Assembly: GCA_964035575.1 (NCBI GenBank)
Contig: OZ037834.1
Span: forward strand, 310,001-374,000
Length of the DNA stretch: 64,000 nt
Origin: Rhynchopus sp. YZ270_cl-10
Lineage: Eukaryota; Euglenozoa; Diplonemea; Diplonemida; Diplonemidae
Direction of reading: 5' to 3'
Shown here: piece by piece, positions 9,794 to 19,282 of the stretch
How the letters are laid out: every line of letters starts with the position of its first letter
Position numbering within the stretch: the stretch's first letter is position 1
The notes under the pieces: model-generated
Databases searched by the model: none
What the model saw: the letters and a program-made list of their open reading frames with translations, nothing else
Told to the model about the DNA's origin: nothing
Made by a program: the position numbers and the translations under genes

Positions 9794-9898
9794 GGTGCTT
9801 TTCAGGGGGGTTTTCACAGCTTTTCATACCCACATGGTTGTGAAAGAGTTGTGAAAAAGTTTTGAAAAAGTTGTGAAAACCCCACCCCGTATAGCACC
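9794..9898. mobile_element. Palindromic miniature element with GGTGCT ends
   Basis: Ends GGTGCTTTTCAGGGGGGTTT and CCCCACCCCGTATAGCACC pair over about 27 bp, including TTTTCACA/TGTGAAAA. The interior holds four imperfect direct repeats of GTTGTGAAAAAG. 105 bp, non-coding. Confidence 0.55.
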
Positions 9899-9947
9899 AA
9901 AAATCTGTGAAATAAACATATCCGAGCTTTGTTTTATTGTTTTTGCT

Positions 9948-10012
9948 TGCGCTTTTCATCCGGGGTTGGCATCGTACCGATGGGTCAGTCGGAGGGTGTG
10001 CCTGCATCAACA
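9948..10012 (+). repeat. Dispersed repeat GGCATCGTAC...GGGTCAGTCGGAGG, copy 1
   Basis: CTTTTCATCCGGGG, GGCATCGTACCGATGGGTCA, GTCGGAGGGTGTGCCTGCAT. Two other copies at 12582-12640 and 17905-17975 keep the same order. About 65 bp, non-coding. Confidence 0.65.
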
Positions 10013-10866
10013 ATCAACCATTTTTCTTTTCTTTTTTTCCTTTTCCCCCTTTCCCCTGCTTCCTCCCAGAATGTCCCACACACACCACCCCTCTACGTTT
10101 TATGCATTATGAAGACACACCTCACACAGACCCTCGTGGTCTTTCTCGAGATGTTTAAATAAAGCACATTATCACACAAATTCCTTCTTTTATTTGAGAG
10201 CTGTTAATATGACAGCCTGAGAGAGCGTTTTGTTCCCCTCTTCCCTTTCCCCCTTTTTTTTAAAAAGGGTCCCACAAACCAGTAAAAGAGATTTACGTAT
10301 GTGTACGTAACGCTTGAATTAAGAGAGAGAGAGAAAAAATTGATAGTGAAGACTGCCTGAATGGCAGCTACACTAAACAAACAAATTACCAAAAAAAGGG
10401 CATTACCGAATTCCCATATTTTTTAAAAAAAAGGTGGGAGGGAAGTAGTGCTAATAAAACCCCTGTTATTTTTCTCTCTCTGGGAATGAAATCATCGGAA
10501 ATTTATTTTTTCTGACAAAAAATTAGGGGGAAAGAAAGTGGAGTTGTTGCACACATAACAAAAGGGAGGCAACAACTCGTAATAATTCCAGAAGAAAAAA
10601 AAAAGTTATTCACAGAAAAAAAAAGAATAAAAACACAAACAAAACAATTTCCCAAATTCCCCTATTTTTCTTTTTTTGAACAAACAGTTTTCTTTTCTCT
10701 TTTCCCTTCTTCTTTCCTAGTCCCCTGTACATTTTCATGCAACCCAAAAATTCACCGCTGAGTGATTGTGTGGATGTGTTTGGGGGACAGAGACCCCCAA
10801 TTTTTCATTTTTTTAAAAATCTATTTTTCTTTTCACATTTTTTTTTTTTGCAACAAACAATAAGTC

Positions 10867-10997
10867 TACAGTGGTTAAATAAATGGTACACGCCTAAAAG
10901 AAAGGCAGAGCTGAAAAATCGATGGCAAAATTAACTTTGGACAGAATTTTTCTTAGGCGGACAGTTTCTTTAGGTGTACCTTTCTTCAACCACTTTA
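10867..10997. mobile_element. TA-flanked palindromic MITE, copy 3
   Basis: Left arm TACAGTGGTTAAATAAATGG then TACACGCCTAAA; right arm CTTAGGCGGACAG then GGTGTACCTTTCTTCAACCA. Same family as 18781-18874 but more diverged, and its right end is ragged. Confidence 0.55.
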
Positions 10998-11390
10998 TTT
11001 TTCTTTCTGGGTTTTTTTTATTTTATTTCCAGTGCCTACGACCGCCGATGTACGGTGATGCGTTTTGCACTTTCAACTTCTCTTTTTTTATTTTTCTGCT
11101 TCGACAAAGAACTAAACATGCAATAGCCTCACCATGAGGTCACTCATGTTTTCAAAAACTTTCTTTGAATTTATTTCTTTTGATTTATTTTTTTCTTTCT
11201 TTTTCCCTTTAGTCAGAGTGTCATCCCATCCCCTCCTCCTCCTCATCCCTCCCCCCCACACACACATATTTTATTCCATGTACTTTTATTGGAATGCAAA
11301 ATTACTCACAAATTTTTCAACCTATTTGAACCCCTTATTCAAGTCTACTCAAATTATAATACAAAAGCAACAACAACACAAAACTATTAG

Positions 11391-11440
11391 TTGAGTACAT
11401 CCTTCGGGTGTTTACACTAATAAAACCAAGTTTTTCAAAA
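11391..11440 (+). repeat. Dispersed short repeat GTGGAG/CCAAGTTTTC, copy 4
   Basis: GAGTACATCCTTCGGGTGTT then TACACTAATAAAACCAAG and a long A-rich tail with CAAA units. Confidence 0.65.
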
Positions 11441-11586
11441 AAAAAACAAACAAACAAAAGATTCTGGAGGAGGGTGTTCAAATTTCCCGTTTTTCCCTTT
11501 TCTCCCGTTTTTCCCTTTGTCTTTGCCACTTTTTTTTCCAAAAAAAAAAATTTTTTTTTTTTTTTGACAAGGCAATTCCCAAAGCG

Positions 11587-11870
11587 ATGGCATTGGATGG
11601 CAGTATCCGAAGTCAGACCTCCGGAAATATTGAATCCTTAATGGACGACTTCAATGTGATCGCTGCCTTCTCCCTCTACGTCCCACCCTTCAAGAACACG
11701 GAGACTCGCAAGCTGCAAGTATTTTGAGGTTGTTTCTGCGAGCCCCGACCTATACCGTTCATCTTCGGAGATATGTACAGTGTGCGCACTACTTTCCGCA
11801 GGAAGAACGGGCCCATTTTGGGCTCCGACCTCAGAGGCCGTTTTCGAGGACAGCTACAGTGGGATATTTC
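11587..11870 (+). pseudogene. Coding-like fragment of an unrecognised gene
   Basis: About 280 bp whose composition is gene-like, unlike the homopolymer-rich flanks. From the ATG at 11587 one frame reads as a plausible globular protein (IESLMDDFNVIAAFSLYVPP, then after one interruption FIFGDMYSVRTTFRRKNGPI). The interruption is in frame and short, so this may be a decayed gene fragment or two exons. Family not recognised. A similar motif occurs on the minus strand at 6480-6575. Confidence 0.35.
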
Positions 11871-12432
11871 GGTTCCTCAATTTTTTATAAAAAAAGCGAA
11901 AATCTGCCTATGTGCTTGAAAAATGCTGTGCATTTTTGGTAGAATTTTTTAAAAATTGCTATACTCCCCTATGACTGGACCCAACTCCCCTCACTCTTTT
12001 TTTGGTCAAAAACACCCCAAATTTTTCTACCTTTTTTTCCGTTTTTTCCGTTTTTGACCTTTTTAGACACCCTCCGGAGACACTATTTTTCCAAGATTTA
12101 TCCAGACATCCCTCACAAAAACAAACCAAAAAAAACAAGATTAATTTTTTTAATAAAAAGACGAAGAGACTGCGTTGGACCATATATCCATCCTGTAGTT
12201 AAAAATCTATTTTTCTTGGTATTCCTATCTAAACACCCTTGCCCTCATCCGCTCTTCTTTTCGCACTCCCCTTGGGGTATTGTTTTTGAGGTGTTGTAAT
12301 GTCGATTGAGATACTTAGACTCCTCGTACATTTTTATCTGTTTTTTTTTTTTTTTTGTAATGTGTGCATACTGCAATACACATTATTTGCCAAGGTTTTT
12401 TTTTTTGTTTTTTTTTTGGGGGATTTTTTTGG

Positions 12433-12472
12433 GATAAGATGGACTAAGCACAAAAGGCTTAGTCACCTTATC
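12433..12472. repeat. Short palindromic element AAGCAC/GGCTT, copy 4
   Basis: Clean hairpin: GATAAGATGGACTAAGC, loop ACAAAAG, GCTTAGTCACCTTATC. Fourteen of sixteen arm positions pair. Confidence 0.75.
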
Positions 12473-12518
12473 CATAGGTTGGTACTTAGGTTCAAAACTT
12501 TAAGTGATCTAATCAGAC

Positions 12519-12539
12519 GCTAAGCACGAAAGGCTTAGC
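12519..12539. repeat. Short palindromic element AAGCAC/GGCTT, copy 5 (core only)
   Basis: GCTAAGCACGAAAGGCTTAG, the core stem without the outer GGTGACC/GGTTCATC arms. Confidence 0.6.
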
Positions 12540-12581
12540 AAACTCGCACACCGCCAAACTTTTTCTTTCGGGTACTTTGTG

Positions 12582-12640
12582 CTTTCATCCGGATGGCTGG
12601 CATCGTACAGTGGGTCAGTCGGAGGTGCCTGCATTAATAA
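12582..12640 (+). repeat. Dispersed repeat GGCATCGTAC...GGGTCAGTCGGAGG, copy 2
   Basis: CTTTCATCCGGATGGCTGGC then ATCGTACAGTGGGTCAGTCG and GAGGTGCCTGCATTAATAA. Confidence 0.65.
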
Positions 12641-13725
12641 CTTCACTTTTCTTTTTTGAAACAACGTTCTTTGAAAAAAAGGAGACGGCTTGCGTGGAGT
12701 TCACACAAAAAGAGGTGTCTGCACGTTGCCAATTTTTTTTTAAAAAAAAAATGTTACAAAATCCGTGTCCTAACATTGCTGTTTTTGTCTGTTATGCTGG
12801 TTTTTTTTTTATATTTTCTCTTCCATCTCCTTCTTGCTTCCCCTCCTCCCCCCCTTTCGTAATTGCATGTTAAAACTTTGCATAAAAAACCCCCTTCAAA
12901 ACGTGGCAGGACTCCTGTTCTTCCTGTTCTATCACACACCAACACCTTTTTTTTTTTGGTTTTTTTTTTATTTCCTTTTTTATGAACAATTTCCTTCTGG
13001 TTCAAAACCACCCCCCCACATACACCAGGTTTGTTTTATTTGCACAGAATTTCAACAAAAAAAAAGAGGTTTCCACGAAAACGTGAACAGGGGAGGGCGG
13101 ATTATGTGGATTACCCGTTCGCGGGGGGGTGCACGTTGTCACAAAAGTTTTCAAAGAAAAAGAAAAACTAAGCATATCGTAGTATGTACCCTGTTCCGCT
13201 TTCTTCCCTTTTTATTTGGAAATTATGTGAAAAATAATTTTTTTGTACAGAAACAACCGTTCTGGCACAAAAGAAAAGAACCTTTTTTGTGGGAGATGGT
13301 GGTCATAAGCAACTGACAGCAGCCTTTTGTCTCTTTTAGTATTGTATTTTCCTCTCGTTTTTTTTCTCTCTTTTTATGCCACACGGTGAAGTAGAAGTAC
13401 TTGACTTGTGGTTTTTTTTACTTTTGTGATTTCCCACCGTTGGCTTACAACGGTAAAGTCACAAAATCAAACGGAAAAAAAAAATACAACCTAACGAGAT
13501 GAAAGGTAGCTGAGATGCGATAGCCGTTGAACCAGGTTTTATTGAAAACTTCAGATTTTTTTTTTCCATTTTTTTTTCCCTTCATTTTTTCCTCTTCTTA
13601 CATATATGACAACATTGAGACACCGGGGGGGTTACATTATTTAGAAGTAGTGAACACCTTAACCATATCCCTTGTCTTTTCATTATACCTTCTATTCAGT
13701 AGAATAGTTAGTATATTGGTGTTCC

Positions 13726-13850
13726 CGAAAGGGCCCATATTGACAGGTCCTTGACATGTCCTTGACACAAGGTTTACAGGGGAAAATGACACACCCCCCC
13801 TATATTGACATGTCCTTGGCATGTCGTTGACATGTCCCCGACAGCAGATC
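13726..13850. repeat. TTGACATGTCC direct repeats within dispersed family
   Basis: Inverted relative of the 642-752 family. CATATTGACAGGTCCTTGAC is followed by further TTGACATGTCC units; at 13809-13845 three 11-bp units stand in tandem with one or two changes each. Could be a binding-site cluster or simple decay of a tandem repeat; nothing shows function. Confidence 0.55.
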
Positions 13851-14015
13851 GGTAACACCATATATGAAAAAAAAAATTTTTTGTGTCCCCTCCGCACCAA
13901 TGAAAAAGAACTGTCTCTGAAGATGTAGATACACTATGTTGAAAATTCCACCTCTTTTGTTTTTTTTTGCACGATCATTACAAATGCAAAAATCCCATAA
14001 AAGGTACGTGGTTTG

Positions 14016-14074
14016 GCTGTACTGTGATACTTTGCCTTATTTCATAATACATAATACACATTTCACAGTACAGC
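14016..14074. mobile_element. Palindromic miniature element GCTGTACTGTGA
   Basis: A perfect 12-bp inverted repeat (GCTGTACTGTGA / TCACAGTACAGC) bounds 59 bp. Its inner left arm TACTTTGCCTTATTTCATAA matches the arm of the 6735-6888 foldback, so it may be a reduced derivative of that family. Confidence 0.6.
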
Positions 14075-14632
14075 TACTACCTACTATAAGGGGTCCAGAT
14101 TCCCAGGAGGGGGGGGAAAAAAAAAATACATTTTCGTACAACAGAGGCGGAACGTCTTCTTATCTGCATGTATTGAGACAGTAATTTACACTAAAAAAAA
14201 TTCCTCAAAAAAAACAAATATTATCGGAACCATGGTGCGTATTGTTTGCTTGGGTAAATTTTTTTTTTGTGTGGAAAAGACCATGGGATGTTTTGTTTTT
14301 TTTTTTCTCTTTTTTTTTTGTACCCCCGAGTGTTCCTTTGTCTAGAACCTTATTTTTCGACGGAGATGGTGTGTGCAGCGCTATCGTGAATCACATTCAT
14401 TCCAATCTTCTTTTACCTATAATTTTTTTTTCCGACGCAAAAATAAAAATAAAAAATAATGTTGCACACATGTGCCACAGCAACTTCACGCATCCTATAT
14501 GAACATAAAAAAAAAGTAATTTTTTTTTTCCTTCTTTTTATCAGCACCACAACTCAATGTTACAGTTCAGCTTCCAGTATACTTTGGGAAAGGGGTAAAG
14601 AAAACTATGGTGGAGTTTTTTTTTGGGATTTT

Positions 14633-14704
14633 CCACCTGATTTTTTTGACCCGAGTTTTGGCGGTGTTTGAGCAGCGTTGGGCTACCGGGTCAGATCAAG
14701 GTGG
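14633..14704. mobile_element. Miniature element with CCACCTGATTTT ends, copy 2
   Basis: CCACCTGATTTTTTTGACCC pairs with CGGGTCAGATCAAGGTGG; internal GGCGGTGTTT as in copy 1. Confidence 0.6.
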
Positions 14705-15167
14705 GTTTTCAAAACAACAAAAAAAGAAACTATGTGTTACAGAACCCATCCTCAGACAGGTGATTGTCGAAACTACAAAAAACACCTGAGGAGAAGTGAG
14801 GAGGGAGGGGGGTTTTTTTTTTAAATCTCTCCCAATATTTTTTCAACTTACAAAGTACTACAATGAAATGCAATACAAAACAAACAGAGTAGCAAAAACA
14901 AAAACAAAAACAACAAAGTTGAAACAAACTTTTTTAAACCTCTCCCAATATTTCTTGGAGCACTGTTTTATCTCTTCACGCATATTTCATGTTCGCAGAG
15001 TGAACAGATCACTCAGTGGTGTGTGAAAAAAAAAAAAAAAGCAACAACAACACGATCATCAATTGAAAAAAAACAAAAAAAAAAAAACGTTTGCCTTCTG
15101 TGAAAGTAGTCTATCGTGTCATACATTCATTATTGTGCAAAAACTATTAAAAAAAAAAAGGAAAGAA

Positions 15168-15209
15168 TAGTGGAGCCCATCCTCGGGTGTTCAGGTCTAC
15201 ACTAAACAT
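15168..15209 (+). repeat. Dispersed short repeat GTGGAG/CCAAGTTTTC, copy 5 (partial)
   Basis: ATAGTGGAGCCCATCCTCGG then GTGTTCAGGTCTACACTAAA; the CCAAGTTTTC end is missing. Confidence 0.6.
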
Positions 15210-15232
15210 TTCCTTTTTTCGACCTACCCCAA

Positions 15233-15356
15233 CCACCTGATTTTTTACCCCGCGTATAGGTGCGTACAGACCACATTACAGGCGCGTACACGCGCTTATA
15301 CAGTCCTATACGGTCCAAAACTCCCCTTTACGCGAGGTAAAAAAAAAATCAGGTGG
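15233..15356. mobile_element. Miniature element with CCACCTGATTTT ends, copy 3
   Basis: Ends CCACCTGATTTTTTACCCCG and CGCGAGGTAAAAAAAAAATC then AGGTGG pair over about 22 bp. The 80-bp centre is rich in CGCGTA/TACGCG-type steps (GGTGCGTACAGACC, GGCGCGTACACGCG), unlike its AT-rich surroundings. Confidence 0.65.
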
Positions 15357-15577
15357 GGTGGGCCAACCCCGAATCAAGATCCTAAATCCAAGCTATCCAA
15401 TTAGCCGTACCCTCCTCTCTTCGCACATCGCTTTGGTTAAGGATCTAAAAAAGCTAAACAGACACAAACACAAAATAGCAAAAACAAAGAGTACAAACAT
15501 AACAACAAACCTTTTCAAACCCCCCCCTCTTTCTCCTCCCGTATTTAGGACACATCTTTTTTGGGGTATTTTTTTTT

Positions 15578-15613
15578 AAGGTGACCAAGCACCGAAAGGT
15601 TCAGGTTTTATCC
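15578..15613. repeat. Short palindromic element AAGCAC/GGCTT, copy 6
   Basis: AAGGTGACCAAGCACCGAAA then GGTTCAGGTTTTATCC; right arm partly decayed. Confidence 0.55.
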
Positions 15614-16076
15614 TTTGACCGTGCACGGAAACACATTCATTCCAGGAAAGAGTTTTTTTTTTTTTTTGTTTCGATACAAGACGGCTAAGCATTGTAGTGC
15701 CATCTCTGAGGCTTGTCTTTCTACTAAAAAGCTTTTTTTCTGTTTATTTCTCGTGGGAAGGTGTGAAGTGTATTGTGTACGATGAATGATAATCGCACCC
15801 ATTTTTTTTAAAAAAATCTACCCCATATTATTAACGATTTCTTTTTTATATATTCCGAACAGGAATGGGAAAAACATTCTTTTTATTGATCCCCTCCTAT
15901 GCTCTCAATTCATTTGATTGTATAATATTATGTTGAAATACTTATTTTCCGAAGCTTGCTCTAAAGGAGAAAAAAATAGTATTACCGATGCCAAATCATC
16001 CCTCAAACAGGAGGATTTTTTTTTGTGCAAATCAAACGAACCAACTTTTTTTACTTTGCCGATCCTACTATTTTTA

Positions 16077-16120
16077 AAAGGTGACCTAAAAACATACAAA
16101 AGACCTTAGGACCCATCTTC
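16077..16120. repeat. Short palindromic element, diverged copy 7
   Basis: AAAAGGTGACCTAAAAACAT then ACAAAAGACCTTAGGACCCA and TCTTC; the outer arms GGTGACCTAA / CCTTAGGACCCATC are kept and the loop differs. Confidence 0.5.
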
Positions 16121-16418
16121 GCCAAATTTTATTATTATTATTTCTGCACCTTTTTTTTATCATTTGTTTTTTTGCCATGCCTTTCTTGTCCTGCCAACTT
16201 CTTTTGATTCTATCTTTTTTATTTCTAACAAATTTAAAAAACATAGAGCAACAAAACGAATCAATGGGTTTTCCACGCTTAGTAAAAAAGGCGGTGTGAC
16301 AAATCCCACTAAACGATACCCCTGGATAGGGTCAACGTTGTGCATAACTTCATTCAGTTATATTTGTTCTTCGGGGGGGAAATTGTTGTGTTCATCAGCA
16401 GTTACTTAGTGTTTTAGT

Positions 16419-16500
16419 ATAGTGGAGTTCATCCTCGGGATGTTTGAGCTAATACAAAATACATAGTGGTGCACACTCTAGGGAGGCTACACTAATACAG
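16419..16500 (+). repeat. Dispersed short repeat GTGGAG/CCAAGTTTTC, two tandem copies
   Basis: A GGAGTTCATCCTCGGGATGT version (16419-16459) is followed at once by a CACACTCTAGGGAGGC version (16465-16500). Both subtypes side by side show they belong to one family. Confidence 0.65.
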
Positions 16501-16544
16501 TACCGGTTATCGGAATGTACCATTGGTAATCAGTGGTGGTGTGA

Positions 16545-16680
16545 TTCAGGGGGTACGGAGAACCCACGGACAACCCACGGAAGAACCACGGGGGAACCAC
16601 GGAGAACTGTTTCAGGCTATATTAAGATTTGCGGAGCACCTTCGGGAGAACCACGGGGGAACCACGGAGAATCCGTTTGG
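16545..16680. repeat. ACCCACGGA / GAACCACGG short direct repeats
   Basis: Roughly nine imperfect repetitions of a 10-12 bp unit (AACCCACGGA, AACCACGGGGG) in two clusters, at 16558-16606 and 16648-16675, within a GC-rich island. Non-coding by appearance. Confidence 0.55.
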
Positions 16681-16765
16681 GTGATCACACCAAGTGGTGT
16701 TATTTTCAATGATGATACAAAAAAGGTGAGTGACGACACCTCCCTCTTTTTTTTTTGCCAGTTGT

Positions 16766-16881
16766 GTACATTTGAGGAAGGCAACTTCCTCTTTAGCCCC
16801 CCCCGCCGACTCCATTTTCTTGGAGCTTTCTTCAGGACCGTACTCTGTTTCCTTGAAGGAATGGTCAAAACATTATTTTTT

Positions 16882-16917
<36 letters not shown>
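16766..16917 (+). repeat. A-tailed dispersed repeat (SINE-like), copy 1
   Basis: Starts near GTACATTTGAGGAAGGCAAC, has a GAGGAAG/CTTCCTC hairpin and GCCGACTCCATTTTCTTGG, and ends in TTTTTTC followed by 35 consecutive A. A shorter relative at 28132-28245 keeps the same order and also ends in an A-rich tail. The poly(A) end suggests retroposition, but no promoter boxes were recognised. Confidence 0.55.
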
Positions 16918-16918
<1 letters not shown>

Positions 16919-16919
16919 G

Positions 16920-17774
16920 TGAAAGACCAGGGTATTTCCTAAATCCACTACCCGTCTCCCGAGATTTTTTCAGAAAAAGTTCCGCGCTTTTTTTGCAAGG
17001 GGGGTTTTCAGGTGTTCCGCGGTTTTTTTGCAAGGGGAGAGTAGTCGTGGGAAGGAGCACAGGGTGAGGTAAAAATGTCCGAGGAAAAAATATTCCGAAC
17101 CTCGGAGCCCCGATCTTGCAAAATAACGCAAAAAAGTCCGGAAAAAAAGTTCACAGGCCAAAAAAAAATTCCGCCTGCGGCGGGCACATTTTCCCCCTTT
17201 TTTTATGTTAGGGTAGCTGTATTTAAAGTGCCTATTTTTTGGTATTTTCCCGAAAAAAGTATGTTCGCTGTTCTGGATCGCTCCAATCATTCAAATAAAG
17301 CAGTTTTCGGAATTTTTATTTTCACCGATGTTGGGTACCGTGCGCCTGCGGCGCTGCCTGTTCCTACCAGTTTCTACAGGCAAACACTTGGCCCCTTTAC
17401 CTTACACTGACGGGTTTTGACCAAAACCAAGGACTTGTCCATTTCGGCAAATTGACCCCACCACAGAACGGGCGGATTCCGAAAATGCAAATGCCGGTGT
17501 TTTCGGGCATTTCCATGTTTTCAGGATCAGGGAGAGAAAATCTGGGTTGTGGGATTTACCTGGTCCCCTTTACCTTACACTCATTTTGACCAACACCAAG
17601 AACTTGGCCATTTCGGCAAAGTGACCCCACCACAAGCCGGGATTGGCTCGGAAATGCACCATAACTCAGTTTTCTGCACAAAAAACCCTAACGTTGCTCA
17701 GCGCGCTTTTTTTGCACCCGATTCCGGATTTTGAGATTTTGGGACCCCGATTTAGGAAATACCCTGTGAAAGAC
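16920..17774. mobile_element. Non-autonomous hAT-like transposon with 8-bp target duplications
   Basis: The element proper is 16928-17766 (839 bp). It has perfect 18-bp terminal inverted repeats CAGGGTATTTCCTAAATC / GATTTAGGAAATACCCTG, flanked on both sides by the identical octamer TGAAAGAC (16920-16927 and 17767-17774). An 8-bp target duplication with a CAGGG terminus is the standard signature of hAT transposons. No transposase frame is present, so it must depend on an enzyme elsewhere. Inside is a direct repeat of about 80 bp (17392-17470 and 17562-17640, sharing CCCCTTTACCTTACACT and CCATTTCGGCAAA). Intact terminal repeats and duplications suggest fairly recent insertion. It landed just after a 35-base A tract. 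Confidence 0.85.
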
Positions 17775-17904
17775 AGATAGGTGCAGAGAGGTGCACACAT
17801 CTTTTTTTGGTTTTTTCATTTTCCTTTTCTTTTCCCTTTCAAATGCTTTCAATTCTGTGAACTGAAAGTATATGAATCTAATTTTTTCCTGGCCGCAGGG
17901 TATG

Positions 17905-17975
17905 TTGTACTTTCACTCTGGATGCCTGGCATCGTACAGTGGGTCAGTCGGAGGTGCGCCTGTACCAACAACTGC
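17905..17975 (+). repeat. Dispersed repeat GGCATCGTAC...GGGTCAGTCGGAGG, copy 3
   Basis: TTTCACTCTGGATGCCTGGC, ATCGTACAGTGGGTCAGTCG, GAGGTGCGCCTGTACCAACA. Confidence 0.65.
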
Positions 17976-18160
17976 CCGATCATTTTTTTCTCTTCTTCTT
18001 CTTCTCTCTCTCTCTCTCTCTTTTCAACATGATGTGTTTTGCGTGCTTAAAGCGTGTATAAGCTTTTTTTTCAATCCTCCTCTTCCCCTCCCCCCTCTTT
18101 GAAACAAACTTTTCAAACCCCCTTCTCCCTCTTTTTCTTCAAAGAAACCAACAAAAACAA

Positions 18161-18220
18161 AGTATAGCGGAGCATACTCTAGGGTGGCTACACTAATACA
18201 AAAAAAACCAAGTTTTCAAA
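18161..18220 (+). repeat. Dispersed short repeat GTGGAG/CCAAGTTTTC, copy 6
   Basis: TATAGCGGAGCATACTCTAG then GGTGGCTACACTAATAC, an A run, CCAAGTTTTC and an A-rich tail. Confidence 0.7.
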
Positions 18221-18278
18221 GAAGAAAAAAACAAAAAACAACAATAACAGCAACACAAAGACACAACATTTTTTTTTT

Positions 18279-18311
18279 AGGTGACTATCCCTCATAGGCT
18301 TAGGTCCATCG
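18279..18311. repeat. Short palindromic element, copy 8
   Basis: AGGTGACTATCCCTCATAGG then CTTAGGTCCATC. Left arm shortened. Confidence 0.5.
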
Positions 18312-18562
18312 TATAAACTTTTCTCTCTCTCTTTTTATTTTTTTTTGCTTCTCCTTCATTCTTTTTTGAAGGGTAAAAAACCAAAGGCAACTCTAAGCAT
18401 CCAAAAAACCAGAGATTTCCCTTTTTTGTCTCAAAAATTTACCCCCTTTTTCCCCCTTTGTGTGTCCTCACCCCCCCCACCCCCACCACCCCAGACCTGA
18501 AAAAGAATCCTTTGTTACCAGGTCAACCCTCCTACATACGTAGCAACAACAATAACAAAACA

Positions 18563-18613
18563 TAGTGGAGCACACTCTAGGGTGGCTACACTAATGCAAA
18601 CCAAGTTTTCACA
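18563..18613 (+). repeat. Dispersed short repeat GTGGAG/CCAAGTTTTC, copy 7
   Basis: ATAGTGGAGCACACTCTAGG then GTGGCTACACTAATGCAAAC and CAAGTTTTCAC. Confidence 0.7.
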
Positions 18614-18780
18614 AAACAAACAAACTTTCAAAGCCCCCCTACATACCTCCTTCAGTACAGACGGAATAGTCAGAGGGGGACTACTATAGTGGTTCTCAAA
18701 AAAAAAATACAACAAAAAAGATTGATGAAATGACCAATGTTCAAAACATTAAGCATTACGTAATCTGATAAGACTACTAG

Positions 18781-18874
18781 TACAGTGGTTAAACAAAAGT
18801 TACGCCTAAACTAATGGCGGAATTGAAATCGATGGCGGAAATTACTTTAGGCGGAATTTTGTTTAACAACTGTA
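18781..18874. mobile_element. TA-flanked palindromic MITE, copy 4 (best preserved)
   Basis: TACAGTGGTTAAACAAAAGT then TACGCCTAAA on the left; TTTAGGCGGAATTTTGTTTA then ACAACTGTA on the right. The arms pair over 30 bp with four mismatches. TA stands at both borders and the terminus is CAGT, as in Tc1/mariner elements. Outside it, AAGACTACTAGTA occurs both before the left end and 20 bp after the right end. Confidence 0.7.
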
Positions 18875-19082
18875 GTTGCTATTCGTTGTCATCTAATAAG
18901 ACTACTAGTAGTTGCCAATTCGTCCAAATGGCTAGTGTTATATGACGTAGTGTAACACTAATAGGTTAACAAAAAGTTTTCGTTGCGACTATAGTAGTTC
19001 CACTTCGCAGTTCTCCTGACTGGCCTCCGTCGTGGAAAAAAAAAATGCGGCTACTTCATCGACCCTACGATAAAACTAATTA

Positions 19083-19140
19083 GTGAATCGCACCCTCTTA
19101 GGGGGTGCCTACACTAATATCAAAACCAAGTTTTCAAAAA
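19083..19140 (+). repeat. Dispersed short repeat GTGGAG/CCAAGTTTTC, copy 8
   Basis: GTGAATCGCACCCTCTTAGG then GGGTGCCTACACTAATATC and AAAACCAAGTTTTC with an A12 tail. Confidence 0.65.
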
Positions 19141-19243
19141 AAAAAAAATTCTTCCCCATTTTTTTCCCTCCTCTCTCTCTTTTCCCTTTTTAAAGATGTG
19201 TATGTATGCGAAGCATATTCATCTCCAGACCTTTTTTTTTTTT

Positions 19244-19282
19244 CAAGGTGACCCTAAGCACAGAGAGGCTTAGGTTCATCTT
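19244..19282. repeat. Short palindromic element AAGCAC/GGCTT, copy 9 (closest to consensus)
   Basis: CAAGGTGACCCTAAGCACAG then AGAGGCTTAGGTTCATCTT; arms AAGGTGACCCTAAG and CTTAGGTTCATCTT pair with two mismatches. Confidence 0.7.

Larger units (their letters stand above)
6054..11586. other. AT-rich spacer, no intact gene
   Basis: Homopolymer-rich DNA with several palindromic elements and dispersed repeats (separate entries). The longest minus-strand frame here, around 7373-7906, runs straight through a palindromic MITE and poly(T) tracts and is read as chance. Nothing else of coding texture except a possible fragment at 6480-6575. Confidence 0.65.
11900..16765. other. AT-rich spacer, no intact gene
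   Basis: Poly(A)/poly(T)-rich with scattered dispersed repeats and hairpin elements (listed separately). I see no gene in it. Confidence 0.65.

Noticed and set aside
11700-11750. A 24-base GT...AG intron inside the coding-like fragment at 11587-11870
   Set aside because: Such an intron is possible by sequence, but it is very short and the neighbouring genes show no introns; not claimed.
13809-13845. Resemblance of GACATGTCC repeats to p53-type binding sites
   Set aside because: The motif is short and palindromic and this organism type is unlikely to use that factor; chance match.
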